DNA of 64,000 nucleotides from Malurus cyaneus samueli. Lineage: Eukaryota > Chordata > Aves > Passeriformes > Maluridae. The position numbers were made by a program, and so were the translations under genes. Below are positions 37,501 to 51,700 of the stretch, piece after piece (position 1 is the first letter of the stretch; each line of letters opens with the position of its first letter). The stretch spans positions 30,340,898 through 30,404,897 of the forward strand of contig CM019218.1 in NCBI GenBank assembly GCA_009741485.1, read 5' to 3'. The notes under the pieces are model-generated. The model made no database searches, was not told the DNA's origin, and saw only the letters and a list, made by a program, of their open reading frames with translations.

Positions 37501-39717
37501 CGGGAAAATAAGGAGCGGCAGGGAAATGATGTGCCTTCTATGGGAAGGAGGGGAAAGTGCAAATAAGAAATAGACTGCTTTCTTACCCTGGAGTAAGTGG
37601 AAGGGAGACAGTGTTCATCCTGATGGATGTAGAGTCCAGACAGATAAGCAGCAAAAACAGATGACTCAGAACTGACCAAATTCCCAGAGCTCCAGATCCT
37701 TCCTGAAACCACTGAGAGTCTGTATTTGGAGACATCTGTGGCATGCTTTTAGCTTCATTGCAGGGCTTGATTAATCGATCTTCTGGAGCTCTTCCACACT
37801 TGAGTACAGTTTAAATCCTATTTTCTGAGCCACAGTTAATTGAGGCTCTCAGTTACCTGAAGGATGAATATCTCCTCAGAGTTATGACTTCAGCACATAA
37901 GTACCACTAAGACTTTACTGTATAAATCTTTAAACACTGATGAACTAATGTCTTGGGGCCAAATCTGGTACCTAGCGTTCTGTACACATCTAGCATTCTG
38001 TAAACCTTTACTTCTAATGGTGTGTGAGACCTCTGTGAAAATGATGAAACCAGATTTGTATCACATTCATTGAATGCTGCCCGTGGCTGCAAACTCTTGC
38101 TTGCTAGGTGTTTACTCACAGGGAAAATGCAAAATAAGAATTAATTAAAAAAGGTATTTCCAAAAATACGTATCGATTTTCACCAACACATTCTCCTGTC
38201 TGCTGAAATCCTTGCTAAAACAGAAAAGCAGATACACATCTGATTCTCTCAGTCTTGAGAAAGAAGACAGTAGCAACAATGATGTGCCAATGAGAGTAAT
38301 TAAAAAAGTCATGAAGAATGGTTATTTTTACATAAGTACTGTTTAGATAGTAAGGATCTGAGGAAAAACATTACTGGTACAGCTCATGGGCAGGGATAGT
38401 CAAGTACCCTTTACTTCAGCATGCTCTGCTACTCACAGTCCTGTCATTTGGAGAGGCTGAAGTATCCTGCTGTATGTCTCATTTGCACTTCTTCAAATTG
38501 AAGAGTAATTATGATACATAACATAGGGTTGTAGGTGTATCTAAGGCATTTCTTAGAAATATGAACATGCATGTTACAGAACTAAAAATATTAGTAAATA
38601 CTTGAAATATGAATTTGCAAAATAATACAGTGCCCTAAATTTTAACTTGCAGAAATAACTGCAGAATAACCAAGAGTAAGGAAGATGCTGCAGTTGTTCA
38701 AGTTCACCTGCAGTGGATCAAGTAGCTGACAGAATTCATAGCCTCAGGACATCACTTGTTAGGGGAATTGTCTCATGGAGGTTTTTGTTTGTGTTTTTCT
38801 TTTCTTAGCACTTCAGAGTTAATTCAGAGTTTCTTGATGAGGTCTCATTACACTCATCCACAGCATCTAAATAATTCTGCTGGATTAGAGGGAATAAAGA
38901 CAATTTGTGAGAGACGTTTTAAAGAACAATTTGGCTTGATAGCAAGGAAATGGGCAGAAAGCCACTGCAAAGGAGAACTTTGAAAAAAAGGGAGCCAGGC
39001 AGTGTTCAAGAACTTAATTAGGCATGAATACGACATCCACTGAGGTCTCCCCTGCAGTGCTTGTGTGAGAAAAATCTGCCATTATTTCTTGGTCTCCCAT
39101 TGCTCCATTTTCTGATCATGTCCCTCTTGCCTGCCAAGGCTGCCTCACTGCAAAATTGAATTGTGAGTGTGGAAATGCTCCTCTTGCACAGAGGGGTCTC
39201 ATGTGAGGTGGGGCAGTCTGGGATGTAAGTCCTTTCTGCTTACTTGGCCTGATGTTTCAGTTTTATCTGCATCTTACCTCAACCTAGAGTATTATTAATA
39301 TCCATTTCAGAGATGGAATTCTAAAATCTTCATTGCACAGAAGAAATAGTGTGGGCTGGAACAGGACATGGCTTGTTGGATATGTTTCCCTGAGTCTTTG
39401 GCTTTTGTAGGGAGGTGTAAGGCAACGGAAATAATTGGAGAGGGGATCCTTGGAATAAAAATGAAGGGGGAGAGGGAAGGACCCTATGCGCATTTGATCC
39501 ACTTTTGTGAATAGATTTTCAAAATTAACAAGGTGCTCCCAGCTAAAGTTCAAATACATTTCTTGTAAGGCTGTAGAGAGAAATACAAGGATTAAGTATC
39601 ACAAGTGAAAATGTTAGGCTTATAGAAAAGAGAGGAAAACCATTCAATCCTATGGCAATTCAGAAAAATCTTTACAATCATTTTCTTCTCTGGACAATGA
39701 CATTACATATTACAGAA

Positions 39718-39853
39718 ACATCACAGAATATTTTGAGTTGGAAGGAACCCACAAAGATTGTCAAGTCCAGCTCTTAAGTGAATGGCCCATACAGGGATCA
39801 AACCCATTACCTTGGCATTATTAATAACATGCTCTAACCAACTGATCCAATTA
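39718..39853 (-). mobile_element. tRNA-Ile-headed, CR1-tailed SINE (TguSINE1-like)
   Basis: Read on the minus strand, the element starts (39,853 downward) as a degraded tRNA-Ile(AAT): CAGTTGGTTAGAGC for the D-arm, TTAATAA for the anticodon loop with AAT intact, GGTTTGATCCC for the T-arm B-box and TGTATGGGCCA for the acceptor end. The next part (39,782 to 39,718) reads as a CR1 3' end, closing with TTCCAACTCAAAATATTCTG and TGAT. A tRNA promoter fused to a LINE tail is the standard SINE design, letting CR1 machinery copy it. I recall this tRNA-Ile plus CR1 combination for the zebra finch family TguSINE1, hence the songbird inference. It is a single short copy. Confidence 0.85.
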
Positions 39854-41813
39854 CATTATTATTACATTTTACTTTGTTTCAGCTATTAAACTCATCTTAA
39901 CCCATAAGTTTTACTTTTTTTTTTCCCCCTGATTATCCTTCCCATCCCACTGGAGAACAGTGAGCAAGTGGCTCTGTGGCATTTAGTTGCTGGGTAGGTT
40001 TAAATCATGATGCTTTCTTAGTGCTTTCTCTTACTTCTATACCTCTGATTTTTGGTTTGTTCTTTAAATTATGTCAGCAGGGGGTAATGATACAAGGATT
40101 CAAAGTCCTAAGCTTATCAGTTGTGCTGGTAAACTAACCAAGTAACATTACATTGACAAATTCTCCTCAGTTTGCAGTGCCCTTATTCATCAGCTTCATA
40201 TGGACTGTGTGGATATAGACCTCCTGCATATTTCTCATGTGCCACCTCCTCTGCTGTCTTGCTGAGTTGTTAGGAGACATGGGGCAATCTCTAGTAATTC
40301 TTTAGTCTCTCACTTACAAACTTACTATATGCTGTTGATCTTTGACTGTAGCATCTAATGATGGCTCTGTCCTAAGTGAAATGGATTCTGCTGTTAGAAA
40401 GTGGGTCTTTGTTCAATCACCCAAATCATATGAACTGTCAAGGCTTTGGTTGTTTGTGGGTCTGGTTAAGAGAGGCGTGAACAGGTCATGGATATAGCTC
40501 TGTCCTTTTCACTTTCAATATTCCCCTGTGCATTTCTTCTTTATGTTTGCTATTATAGTTCAGTTGTTCTTTATAGAAGTTTCTCTTAGTTCCTATCAGA
40601 ATTTCTGTTGCACTGCATGTTAATTCTTTGTTCGGAGAGGCACTGTGTTTACAGGGCAGGAACAGTCTCTTTCCAGATGGCATGGAATGACTGTACATAA
40701 GGTTAGTGTGGTCCTTTCTTGGCACATTGTGCCACAGAAGTGACAAGTGCAAAGCAAATTAAATAGTGCTTGATAAAAAGTCAAGAGAAATTCAACTTCA
40801 AAGAGTAAGTTTCTAAGAATGAAAGAGGTCAGAATCATCCTGTGGTGTAAATCTGCAAGGCTTCAGTAAAATTGTGCTTATAATGACCTTGTATCATTGA
40901 CTACAGTCTGGCAGACTTGAGAATTTCTACAGAGTGTACAAGCTAATTGTGCTGAAACAGTTATCAGTGATAAGCAAGTTGTGCCTTTTCAAAACCTCTT
41001 CACCATTTTCTTCCTGTATAGACAATTAGAGTTTGTTCTCATTTCCTATTTATCATGACTAACTACCCCTCTCTAGGCTCAGCTGTTCCTTTTTATTCTC
41101 CTTCTTTTGTGTTTTGCTGTCCTGAAGCCAAATCTGAATGGATTTCAGTGGCTCTCTTGTGCTTTTTGACTTGGTATCAGGCAGTCTGACACCCTAAGAA
41201 AATTATTTTCCAAATGCTAGCCATATGGTGGATGAGTTCTTCAACAGGCAAAATAAAAGTTCAGCTGAATAACGGGGGCAAGGTGTGGTATCTGTAAGTG
41301 TAAAATCTCTTGAGTTTTCTCCTCCAGTTTCCTTGCTACAGCTCCCATCAAAGCTCAGTTTTACAATACAGTAAACATTTTGGATATAGAGACTGTAGGT
41401 GACAGCTGGAAAGGCCCAGTTTTTCAATGCTGTGTTCATCTGATCTGTACTATAGTAGAATCAGAAAAGTAAGGTACAATGCTGTTTCTAGAAAAGAGCA
41501 AACAGGTGATATGTGCACCTTGTGGGATGACTGTATTTTTCTACTGACTTGCAAACAATAAATTCTTTGGCAGCCTTGCTCCTGGCAGAGCCCTTGCACT
41601 TGTCAACTCCCTCCTTACTGCCAAGGTAATACCAGCAGCATTCCCCTTTTCGGGCAGAGCAGTGTATGTTGTTCAGGCCCATCCTGAGTCATGGAGCCCT
41701 GTAAGGTGCCCCCTTTACCCAGGACTTAAAATGTGTTGTGATAAAAATGGGAGTCCCTTCTTTCTCAGATTTATCCTTTGTTATGAGTTTGTGTGTTACC
41801 ATCTGGGGGATAA

Positions 41814-42395
<582 letters not shown>

Positions 42396-42505
42396 GCAGT
42401 GACTTAGAACCGTACTTAGCAATCTGAGAGAGCCCAGACCTCTACTGCGGACTGTCAGCTCTGGCCCCGAGGTACTGCTCCTTGCTGTATGATAAGATTC
42501 ATAAA

Positions 42506-42524
42506 CCCCATTTTTCTAATGGGG
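42506..42524 (+). other. TMEM229B: Small hairpin in TMEM229B 3' UTR
   Basis: CCCCAT (42,506-42,511) pairs with ATGGGG (42,519-42,524) across a 7-nt loop, about 110 nt after the stop codon. It can form in the mRNA, but six base pairs are not unusual by chance. Confidence 0.4.
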
Positions 42525-45500
42525 GTGTGCATGGGATATAACAGAAAAAATGGAACCAATAGATTTTCTATGGATTTTACTCTTTGGGCTCCAAGGACCA
42601 ATATCAGTTACTTGTTAGTTAGGTCGTTTCTGATTTTAACTTATTACTGATGAAAGCAGTCCTTTTGCTTACACTTTAAAGTGGAGAAAGAAGAAAAAAG
42701 AAATGCTACGGCGGAAATGCATCCAAAAAAACCCCACCTAATCAGTGGATGGGCATGGACACACCAGCTGAGTTAGTGATTGGCTTACTCCATTAGGCAA
42801 TATTCAGGTGCTTGCTTGCAACCAATACCTCCCGTGGGACCTGAGATGCTGCAGGAACAAGGAAAATCCATCTGCTGTTGAGAAGTACCTAAGACTGGCA
42901 GTCTGCTGGGGAGGTAGACGATGTTCCCTTCGCCAGGTCCCATTGGCTTCTCCCCAGGTTCTTTGCTGCACCACGAAATAATCTGGTGCTGGACATCTTG
43001 CTGAATTTATACAGATCTTGTACTTTTTGAAATCTCAGTCCTGATACTCATTAGAAATTTTTTCTTTTCCTTTTTTTTTCTCCTTTTTTTTTCCTATTAA
43101 AAGCCTTTTTTGCCAAGTGAATTTTACCATAATCTGTGCAATCTGAATCTTGGCAAAAGGCGCAAGATATAGTGCAAGTCTTCCCATCTCCTCTGTTCCC
43201 CCAAAGCAGATCTTGCCTGAGTGTCTGCTGCAGATTCCAGCTCCCATCTCAGCCACAAGAGTTTTCTGCCTTTCTTTCCAGGGATTCCTCTGTTTCTGGT
43301 GATGTCAATGAATTAGTCTGGCTGCAGCCCATTGTATGGCTAACGTGGCATCCAGGATTTGGACCTCTGGCACTGACTCTCATGTTCTTTCAGCACTGGC
43401 AGGTCTTGGCTCAGTTCTGCCTACTATTCTGTTCAGTGTATCAAGTGGGTTTGCTTTTTCTTCTCAAATTCTGCTTGAAATAACCACAATTGTCGTGACA
43501 GTAATCAGAGGCAGCAAGAGATATACTAGGCTGCCTGATACCTTTATTAAAGAAAAAAAAGCAAAACACACTTCTCTGAAAAGCACTTACTTGTTCATGC
43601 TCTGCTTGAATGAGGCTTTGAGTTAGGGTGTGGGAGCAACAGTAGAGAGGTGGAGCAGGAGGGAATGCTGTGGCTCCACTGTAGAACTACTTGCACCAGG
43701 GACAGTTTGAAATTTAACCTATTAGGAACACTTACCGAGTACAAGAACACTTGTGGTGCAGGGAAGGTGTTTCATAGTGGTAGCCACACGTTTGTAATTC
43801 ATTCTGTCAAATCTTGGGTTTTGAAGTTAGCAAGAAACATGGAGCTTCCAGCTGTCAGATACCTCGCTCCTGGACTGATTTATGGGGAAGGTTTGCCATA
43901 GTTGTCCCTTAGGACCAGATCAATTTTTCTTGTTCTTCCACCACAGTCAGCAGAGCTGTACCATGGATAATTGGGCTTGAAATGCAAATGTGTTATAGGA
44001 TTCTACTCTTGTTTAGGAAATAGTTGGGCCATTTCCGTGTAGGTCCTTTGTCTCTGCTCATCTGTGAACCTGCTCCTTGCCCTGGCACAGCCATTCCTGA
44101 GAGAAAAAGCACTGCTGGCCCTGCAAGTGGAATTGTTTCTGGGTTCTGCTCTTACAAGGCAGTGTTAATCCTTTTTTTTGTATCACACAGAGAGTAATTA
44201 TTTTATTCATTCCCTTCCCCTTTTCACATGGCATCCATTGCTGGCAATGGTCACATGAAGACAGTGGTGGTGGCAAGGAGTTAATCAAATCTGCCCTGGG
44301 TATGCAATGTATCCCAGATCACTGAGAATACTTAGGTGGGTATTTAGAGTTCCCTTTTTATAGTTTTTTTAAATTAAAAGAGAACAAACACTGAACAGAT
44401 AGTTCTTCTGATGCTGTAGATGCCAGTCTTATGAAATCAGAGTAGCAGTATGTAGTTAATCAGCATTGTTGGTCTCAGGCTTGTAGACCCAAGCAAAATA
44501 GTCACCTGAAACTGTACATGGAGGGAAAGAAAAGCTTTGTGTGTGGGATAACGTAGATGTGCTCTACTGGAGCAGAACCAGAATTGCAAAGTGCAGATGA
44601 GCGTTGGGATCCCACCATTTTGGCCCTGGTTGTGTCAGATCATCAAATGCAGTGTCTAAAGCTGGGTTGTCCTGTCACAGCATAGCTTAAATGTGGTGTT
44701 GTGCTGCCTCCTACTCCACCCCCACGTCATGTAAAACCCTCAGCTTTACAGAAACATCCTTAGATCCCTGCTTTCTCCTTAGCTGTTACAAAGCTCTTTA
44801 GAAAGGTTAAAAGGAGTTAGCAATGTGGTGTGGAGGACTGGCTGTCCACAGAGCTAACCTGGTGTGCAATAGCAGTTGTGTCTGTTATTGTCTTTACTTT
44901 AGAAGGTCCCATGTCAATGACAATTTTTTTGTTTTGCTGAGTGATGTAATATTTAACTGCTCAAACTATGGAAGGATTTCCCAACATCTACTATCCTAGG
45001 GCATTATCCTTATTGCCTGTGTCATTGAAACAGCTGTTGTAGTCTGCTTTCCACTGGTGTCTGATGTGTACCACCCAGCTACTGCAACTTCATAGAGTGG
45101 TAATTTATACCCAGAAGTGCACTTTACTTGCAGCTTGCACACCAGAAACAGAAAAGGACCTGGCAAATTCTTAAATCATTAAATTATGTATAATACCACA
45201 TACCTAATGCAGCAGGATTAGCCAGACTTCTCCTTTCTGAGCAACATGGCTGCTGTTAGAGCTTTGTCTTTCCTGCAAAATCTCCCCTTTTAATACTTGT
45301 GATGCTTCTTGTAACATCTTGCAGAACTGCCCAGAGCACGTTACCAGGATCTCAATGGCAGCTCAGTGAGAGCTCAGGAGCTGGACTGAAGTTGAAGAGA
45401 CATTTACATTAAGAAGAAAAAAAACGCACAAGGCCTAACATTTGTTTGTATGTGTATCTTCCTCAGTAGATTAAAGTTGCCTGTTTTGAGTTCACCAGCA

Positions 45501-45692
45501 ATAAAAAAACCCTTGTGATTTATCTGCCTTGTCCTAAATGCAGCAAGGAGGAGAATGACCCTGTTCTCTGCCTTTTTTTTTTCCGGGGGTGGTGGGATAT
45601 GGACTTCAGTTACCCCAAGGTTCCAGTTTTGCATCTGTTCTCTTGCTTATCTCCCATATGGTCCACCCTAAAGGATCTCAAAGTACATGATA

Positions 45693-45698
45693 AATAAA
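45693..45698 (+). terminator. TMEM229B: Candidate poly(A) signal of TMEM229B
   Basis: A canonical AATAAA hexamer is followed within about 10-25 nt by the GT-rich sequence GAGTGTAGTGTCC. Among several hexamers downstream of the stop this has the best context, but no transcript evidence is available and others remain possible. Confidence 0.3.
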
Positions 45699-45720
45699 TA
45701 CAGAGTGTAGTGTCCTGCAT

Positions 45721-48700
45721 ACAAGAGGCAGTTCCAGCATTACTGTGGTATCTGTTCATACTCCAAAGATTTTGCCAGAGGGGAATGTTTAATCTACAGC
45801 AGGACCAGATGGGATTTTGGTCTTTGGTGTTATAATTGAGAGAAATGTGTACATACATACCAGGTACTATTGCGCCTTTGGTCTGAGTGCATTTTGTAAT
45901 TAAAGCAGAATAATCCAATCAAGATTTTGCTTGACTTGTCCAGTGACTATAAAAGGTAAAAAAAAAAAAAATGGCAGGACTTTAGCTGCTTTGAGAATTA
46001 GGAAGCAGGTGGCTGAAGTCCTGAGTTTACTTGCACTGCTCTGCTGCTGACCAGTTTTCTAAAATGGGTGCAGAAAGAAAGGGGATTTCTTTGCTCACGG
46101 AAACTTGTGCCCTTTCTGTAAATAAAATACGAGCCACAACTCAGACGTGAACTGAAACCAAATGTTTTCCTATTTTAGTTTATCCTAGGCCCTGAATACA
46201 TGCAATATGCTGTGTATTCAGAGGGGAGGCTTGCAGACCTGAGCTCTTTTCCTCCACTTCTGCTTGCAAATTGCAGCTGAACCACATGAGGGGGGGATTA
46301 CTCTCTTCCCCTTCCTTTCTGCACATTGGTAGCTACCATATCCCTCTGTGGTCTCTCCCCTCTTGTAGAAGGAAATTTTTCCTCTCACATGATATGGCCC
46401 CTTACCAAATCAGAAGCTTTTAGTAATGTGTGTCACCTCACCCAGCAGCTTTGGCACCTAATGACCACTTTGGGTCACAGCACTGGTGAGAACATGTGAA
46501 CACTGTCCTTGTTTGGCAAATGGCCTTCCACTGAACCTGTCCTCCCTTATTCCTCCTGGAGTGTCCTGAGCCAACTGCTGGGGAAGAAACATTCCCTTCT
46601 TTCTGTCTTCTGTCCTAGAGAATGGAGCAAGCTCTGCAACTGCTCAGGGGCCTTGGCACCACTCAAGATTTTAAGCTAACACAAGTCTGTCTCCACCTTG
46701 GCAGGGAAACTTTGATTTTAATAGCTGTAAGGCTCTGGGATTTAGGCTCATCACAAGCAAGACTTCCATAAACCTCTAGTGAATTTGTACAGTGTGGAGT
46801 GGCTTACATCTTCTGGGATGGCACATGGTTGCTCCATCGAGTGTTTGACCACTTTGTGAGCACGAAGGAAGTTACAGAGTAGGTGGTGTCCCCAGTACCT
46901 GCTTTGCTTTTGGCCCCTGGGCCACTAGCACAGATGCCAAAGGAAACGGTGCTGTTCTGACAAAAGTCCTAGGCAGGGGCTGGGGATGCACTGGTTAGTT
47001 TGTGTCCAAAGGCACCACATCTTCAAATACAAAGTTGTGCTTTTCCACTGCAGTCGTCACTGCTTGTCGAAACGCAAATGTCCGCTTGCCCCAACGTGTA
47101 TGATTGCTTCAGCTTACTCTGAACTAGAAGGAGTGTTTAAAATCTCCAGTCGTCCTTCTCTCCAGGTGATTCCCAACTTACAACTTTGTGAACAAATACA
47201 TCACCTAGGGATATACAAGCTAATGCTTATCAAGCCAGTATAGGTACTAAAAGCCATATAATGCTGTGCTCCATCCTGCTAAGTTAATCATGCTGAGAAG
47301 CAGAGTAGACACACCTCAGAGTGTACTGCCATCTGACTGTGCCACTTCACGACCTGAATAGGTACAAATGCCTACTCAGGAATGCATTTTGCCTTACAAA
47401 ATGTACTCTTAATTCCATGCTTAAGAGGGAGAAAGACAGAGATCCTATTACATAGCTTCATCACTGCTTCTGATTTTACCTGAGATTTTACCTGTGTAAA
47501 ATTTTGGCTACTTAATTGGGACTCTGACAACCAAATGTGGAAGGTGACTTTTTACAGCTCTGGAGCAGGTCAGTAGCATCGCACCACTGCACTCTGCATT
47601 GCACGGGGTGTGCTGTGCAAACTCCAGTGCACAGCCAGGATGGGCTTCCACTATACAAGGACTATGATGGGTACAGGGGGTGACAAAAGCACTGCTGATA
47701 ATGGTGGCAGAGCAAGGACTGGTAGTGACTCCTACATTCCCAAATCTTCAAGAGCTAGACAGCTTGAGAGAAGCTCTTCATATCCTCTGTATCTGGTACT
47801 TCTCACAGGTCTAAAGCAAACTGGCAGGTTTTTCATTCTAACAGATGTAGACCATTTCCTTGACTCCTTACTCTGGAGTCTGGGCAGGTCACTCCTGTTA
47901 TAGTTACTGGATTTTCTGATATGAATGGCCTTCATTAGTGTCTCAGAAAATAGCAATTTTTAAATGGTAATCCCAAATGTTTGATGTCAGTTTGTATTTA
48001 TGCTTTAGTCAATTTAGGAACTAAAGACCCTTAAGTATCTGGTGATGCTGTTTGTTTATACTGTTCTTTGGCATGCTGTCCTGCTTTAATGCTATAATGC
48101 AGAAGAAAGAGAAGGAAGTGCAAGCAATTTTCTCTTTAATAAAAATACATAAACATGCAGTTGAGACAACATTTCTTAAATAGCTGAGGTATACAAATGC
48201 TTAAAGATGTCTGACCTTTCAAATATGGGACATTTTTCAGTGCAGAATTTCACTTTCCATGGTGGTTAATCCCCTTTGCAGCATTTCTATATTGCTATTT
48301 CAGTATAGTTCTTTGCCTAGTACTCTGGGAATGAGAATAACACTATTTTCATTTTTCACTGAAGGATCTTTTAAGTGCCTTTCATAAACTAATGAAATAA
48401 TTCTTGCTTCTGAAGAATTACTGAAGTGGGTCAGAATTAACCCCAAATAGCCCTGATCAGGAGCTGAAAAAAATGTTCTGACAGTTCTCAAAAGGTCATT
48501 TCAGAAAGAGAGAAGGGAGTTCAACACTCTACCTCATAACCAAATTTCCAGATTTTGGAGTGAGCTAAATAGAGTTCCAACAAAATTGGGAAACTGGGGA
48601 AGTACCACCTGGTTTCCACTGCCTGAAGCCATTCCAGAAATGGTTGTGCACATCATCACATTGCTCTCTCTGCCCAAGTCAAAGCCAGCACATGAAGGGA

Positions 48701-51700
48701 CTGTCAGAGCTGAGAGGCAGCCCAGTATCTTGTATAAAACAGGACTGATTCCCTCTGTCTGCTACATAATCCCATCTCCATCAGTAGAATGCTTTTGGGT
48801 AAATATTGCTAGGGGGAACAAGCTATGTTAAAGGCTAAACTGAGGTGACCATCTGCTCTATCAGCTCGTGTTGCAGTTGTTGCAGAGCTTATCTGTGATG
48901 TTGTTTCTGTTGTCAGACCACTCATCTGATAACCACAGCTCTTCCTACTGCTCCTCTTTCTCCAGCGGCTCCTTTGGGGTATCCTGTCCTTTTCCATGCT
49001 TTACCTCCACTGTGCTGCAGCAACAGGTACCCAAGCCCCCCTATCCTAAGTCTGAACTCCACCTTTGGCAATTGAACAAAAATGCTGAGTTAAATGATTG
49101 CTGATGAGCTGTACCTTCCATTGAAATCCACAAGTTACAGTTGTCAGTGCTTTGAAAAGCAGAAAACATTTTACACATTTGTCTTTCAGGCACAGGTATA
49201 TCAGCAAATTTGCAAGTACTGTTCAGTGCATTTGCTCTACCTTCCACTCAATGGTACACAATCGGTTTTCAAAGCTAAATTCATAAAATGCTTTTGTGGT
49301 CAATCACTAAGTTTCAGTGAATGTAGAATAATACATAGTTTTACCCGATCTTTCACATAAATGTGTACACACATAGTGTGTTTAGGTGCACAAACATAGC
49401 TGATAGCATACAGGCTGCATCGTAGCTTCTGCCAGCAAAGAAGAGCCATTCCCTGTTTAGCTGCCCACTCACTGCCACTTCCTTGAGCAGATCAAGGGGA
49501 TATCCAAAATAAAGCCCACATACACACAGAGAAGGTTAAGATCTAAGTTGGATGTTCTTTACTTTGCAAGCTGCATGTCTGTCCTTTGGTAGGTGGGAAG
49601 GCCTCAATTAGATGTCAGGGAATTAAAACCTCTAATCAATGAGCAGTCAGCTCAGAGAGGAAGGTTAGACTTAAGTTTTTCAAACATGTTTTACATACAT
49701 CTTTTAAATCAGATTAATGTCTAAGGCAAACATACCATGCTATCCTGCTTCTTCTTTAAAAAAAAGGGAAGTTTTCATGTGGGGGCCTTCTGGTGTCTTT
49801 GACAGGGTTTGGTTTCAACTCTGTATGCACACTATTACTGCTAAGGAGAGCTGTGTGTACTCTGCTGAGTCAAACCCATCCCATCCACTCCTCTTCCTTG
49901 GCTAAGGCATCAACCGAAAGTACTCCCACCCAGGCAATGTTGATCCTAGACATCCTGTTCTTCTGCTGCTCCATCTGTTGGCCACTGGATCTGTCTGCCA
50001 TCTCCAGTCTCAGTCATGTTGCAAATTCTCCAGGCCAGGCCTTGTGTTTTTGTTGTTGCATTGATGTCAGCATGTCCCTAACTGGATCTGTAAGTGCTAT
50101 ATTATTGGAGATAGTAAGCATTAAAAAAAGTTTCTTGAAATCTTCAAGGACGAGTGTAAACACCCCAGCTCTGTTCCACCAACGAAAGGGCCGGACCAAA
50201 ATATCCAAGAGGTACCTGTGCTGTCCCTTTCCATTCAGCCTTGTCTGCCATGCAGGAAGGCTAATCTCTGATAATGACTTGAGCATGCCAGCAGCACCAA
50301 AATGGAGGATGGCTTGTGGCACTAGGAGCCTCCTCCCTGAGACTCCTCTTCAGGTGACACACAGGTGTCCACTTTAGCCAGATGCTGGCATTCTCGAGCA
50401 AAATAGATTTTTCGTGTTACTGGATGGTGTACTGGCTCTTCAGCAGAGGCTGATTGGAGTTAGCATGGTAATGACAATGACACTTTGGTTAGCAAGTGTG
50501 AGTAAAAAGCAACAGTTGCCCTTTGATCTCACAGTAAGGGCAGCATGGCCCCCAGCAGTATGGTGAGGCTTTGTGCTGCATGACTCCTAAAAGTAGCACA
50601 AACATCTCCAAACAACAGCGCAGGCTGCAGTTGTCCTGGCCACTGACCTCTGGGCATGCAACCAGCCTGAAGCTTGTGGTGTTATACTGTCCCAGCAAGG
50701 CTCCCTGTGACTTTATGGCTGCAGGCAAAGCCAGCAGTAAGCCTGGCCTTGGCTGTTCTCATGTATGGTTCATTAAACCTTACTTCTCTGCTTTATCTTC
50801 CATTGCCCATCCTGTCCTCCCTCTCTGCCTCATCAGCTGCCTCCTGGCAAGGTCTTATTGCCTGTTAGGGCTTTAGTGTTCATCTCAATTTCCTAGTTTA
50901 TATCTGGTGACTTAACCCTTGCCACAATTTTTTCTTGGCTGGGGCTTCACAGCACTGTTATCTCCAGCTCTTTGTTGTCACCCTCTTATGGCTACTGTTG
51001 TCTCTGCCTGCTTAGGAATCCCTGTTCAGATCCGCTGTGTCCCCAGTCTGGGCACCCCCATCCAGTTAGCAGCCTTTATTGCCATCTTCTCCTCAGGTCT
51101 CAGACCTCTGCCTCCTTCCCAGCTTGCCACCACCTCATTAGACCAGCATTTTTCTTGGCTCCTCTGGCATCTCTTCCTGAATGAGTTACCAACAACTCGA
51201 ACCACCTGTAGCCAGGGTGGAATTTTGTGCCTCTTTTTCTTTTCATGTACCTCATTTTTGTCCTTTCCCCCTGGAAGATACATAACAAATATGAGAGGCA
51301 GAGACATCTTTGACCTTGTCTTGTACTCTTCCATAGTTGCCTCGTCTTTGTGTTTTGCTGCCTTTTTCCTGCCCCTGGAGGTCTCCCTGCTGGACTGGTG
51401 CTGTTGTTCCACAATTCTGTTTCACATTACTATCCTGTATGCAAGATGTTTTCTTCAGCTGTCCTGCTAGAACATACCCTTCTCCCCATGCCAGTTTGTC
51501 TCACTAGCCCTACAAAACCCTGCAAATTAAATCATCTGCGTATCTATTTCACATATTTATGAGTGAGATACTAATCCCTGCATAGTGAAAGGGTCATATG
51601 TACAAAAGGGGAAATGAGGACATCAGCATTAAAGGGAGAAGTGGGGGAAGGGAAGACCGAGACTGAGAGCAAGGGCAGGGCAGATGTCAAGGAGATGAGC

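Larger units (their letters stand above)
42396..45720 (+). other. TMEM229B: Probable TMEM229B 3' untranslated region
   Basis: After the TGA stop no further coding exon is seen. Candidate poly(A) signals are ATTAAA near 43,540 followed by an A-run (which could equally be a chance run), AATAAA at 45,500-45,505, and AATAAA at 45,693-45,698. The last has a GT-rich downstream stretch (GAGTGTAGTGTCC) that fits a cleavage site near 45,715, giving a 3' UTR of about 3.3 kb. A CT-rich tract with T-runs lies at 43,061-43,095. The end point is a guess without transcript data. Confidence 0.4.

Noticed and set aside
39783..39853. Functional tRNA-Ile gene
   Set aside because: The anticodon and T-arm remain, but the acceptor and D-arm are mutated so the cloverleaf would not close, and a CR1 tail is fused to its 3' side. 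It is a SINE head.
40074..40087. Possible CTCF site (CAGCAGGGGGTAA)
   Set aside because: The core CAGCAGGGGG fits, but the following GC-rich positions of the consensus are replaced by TAAT.
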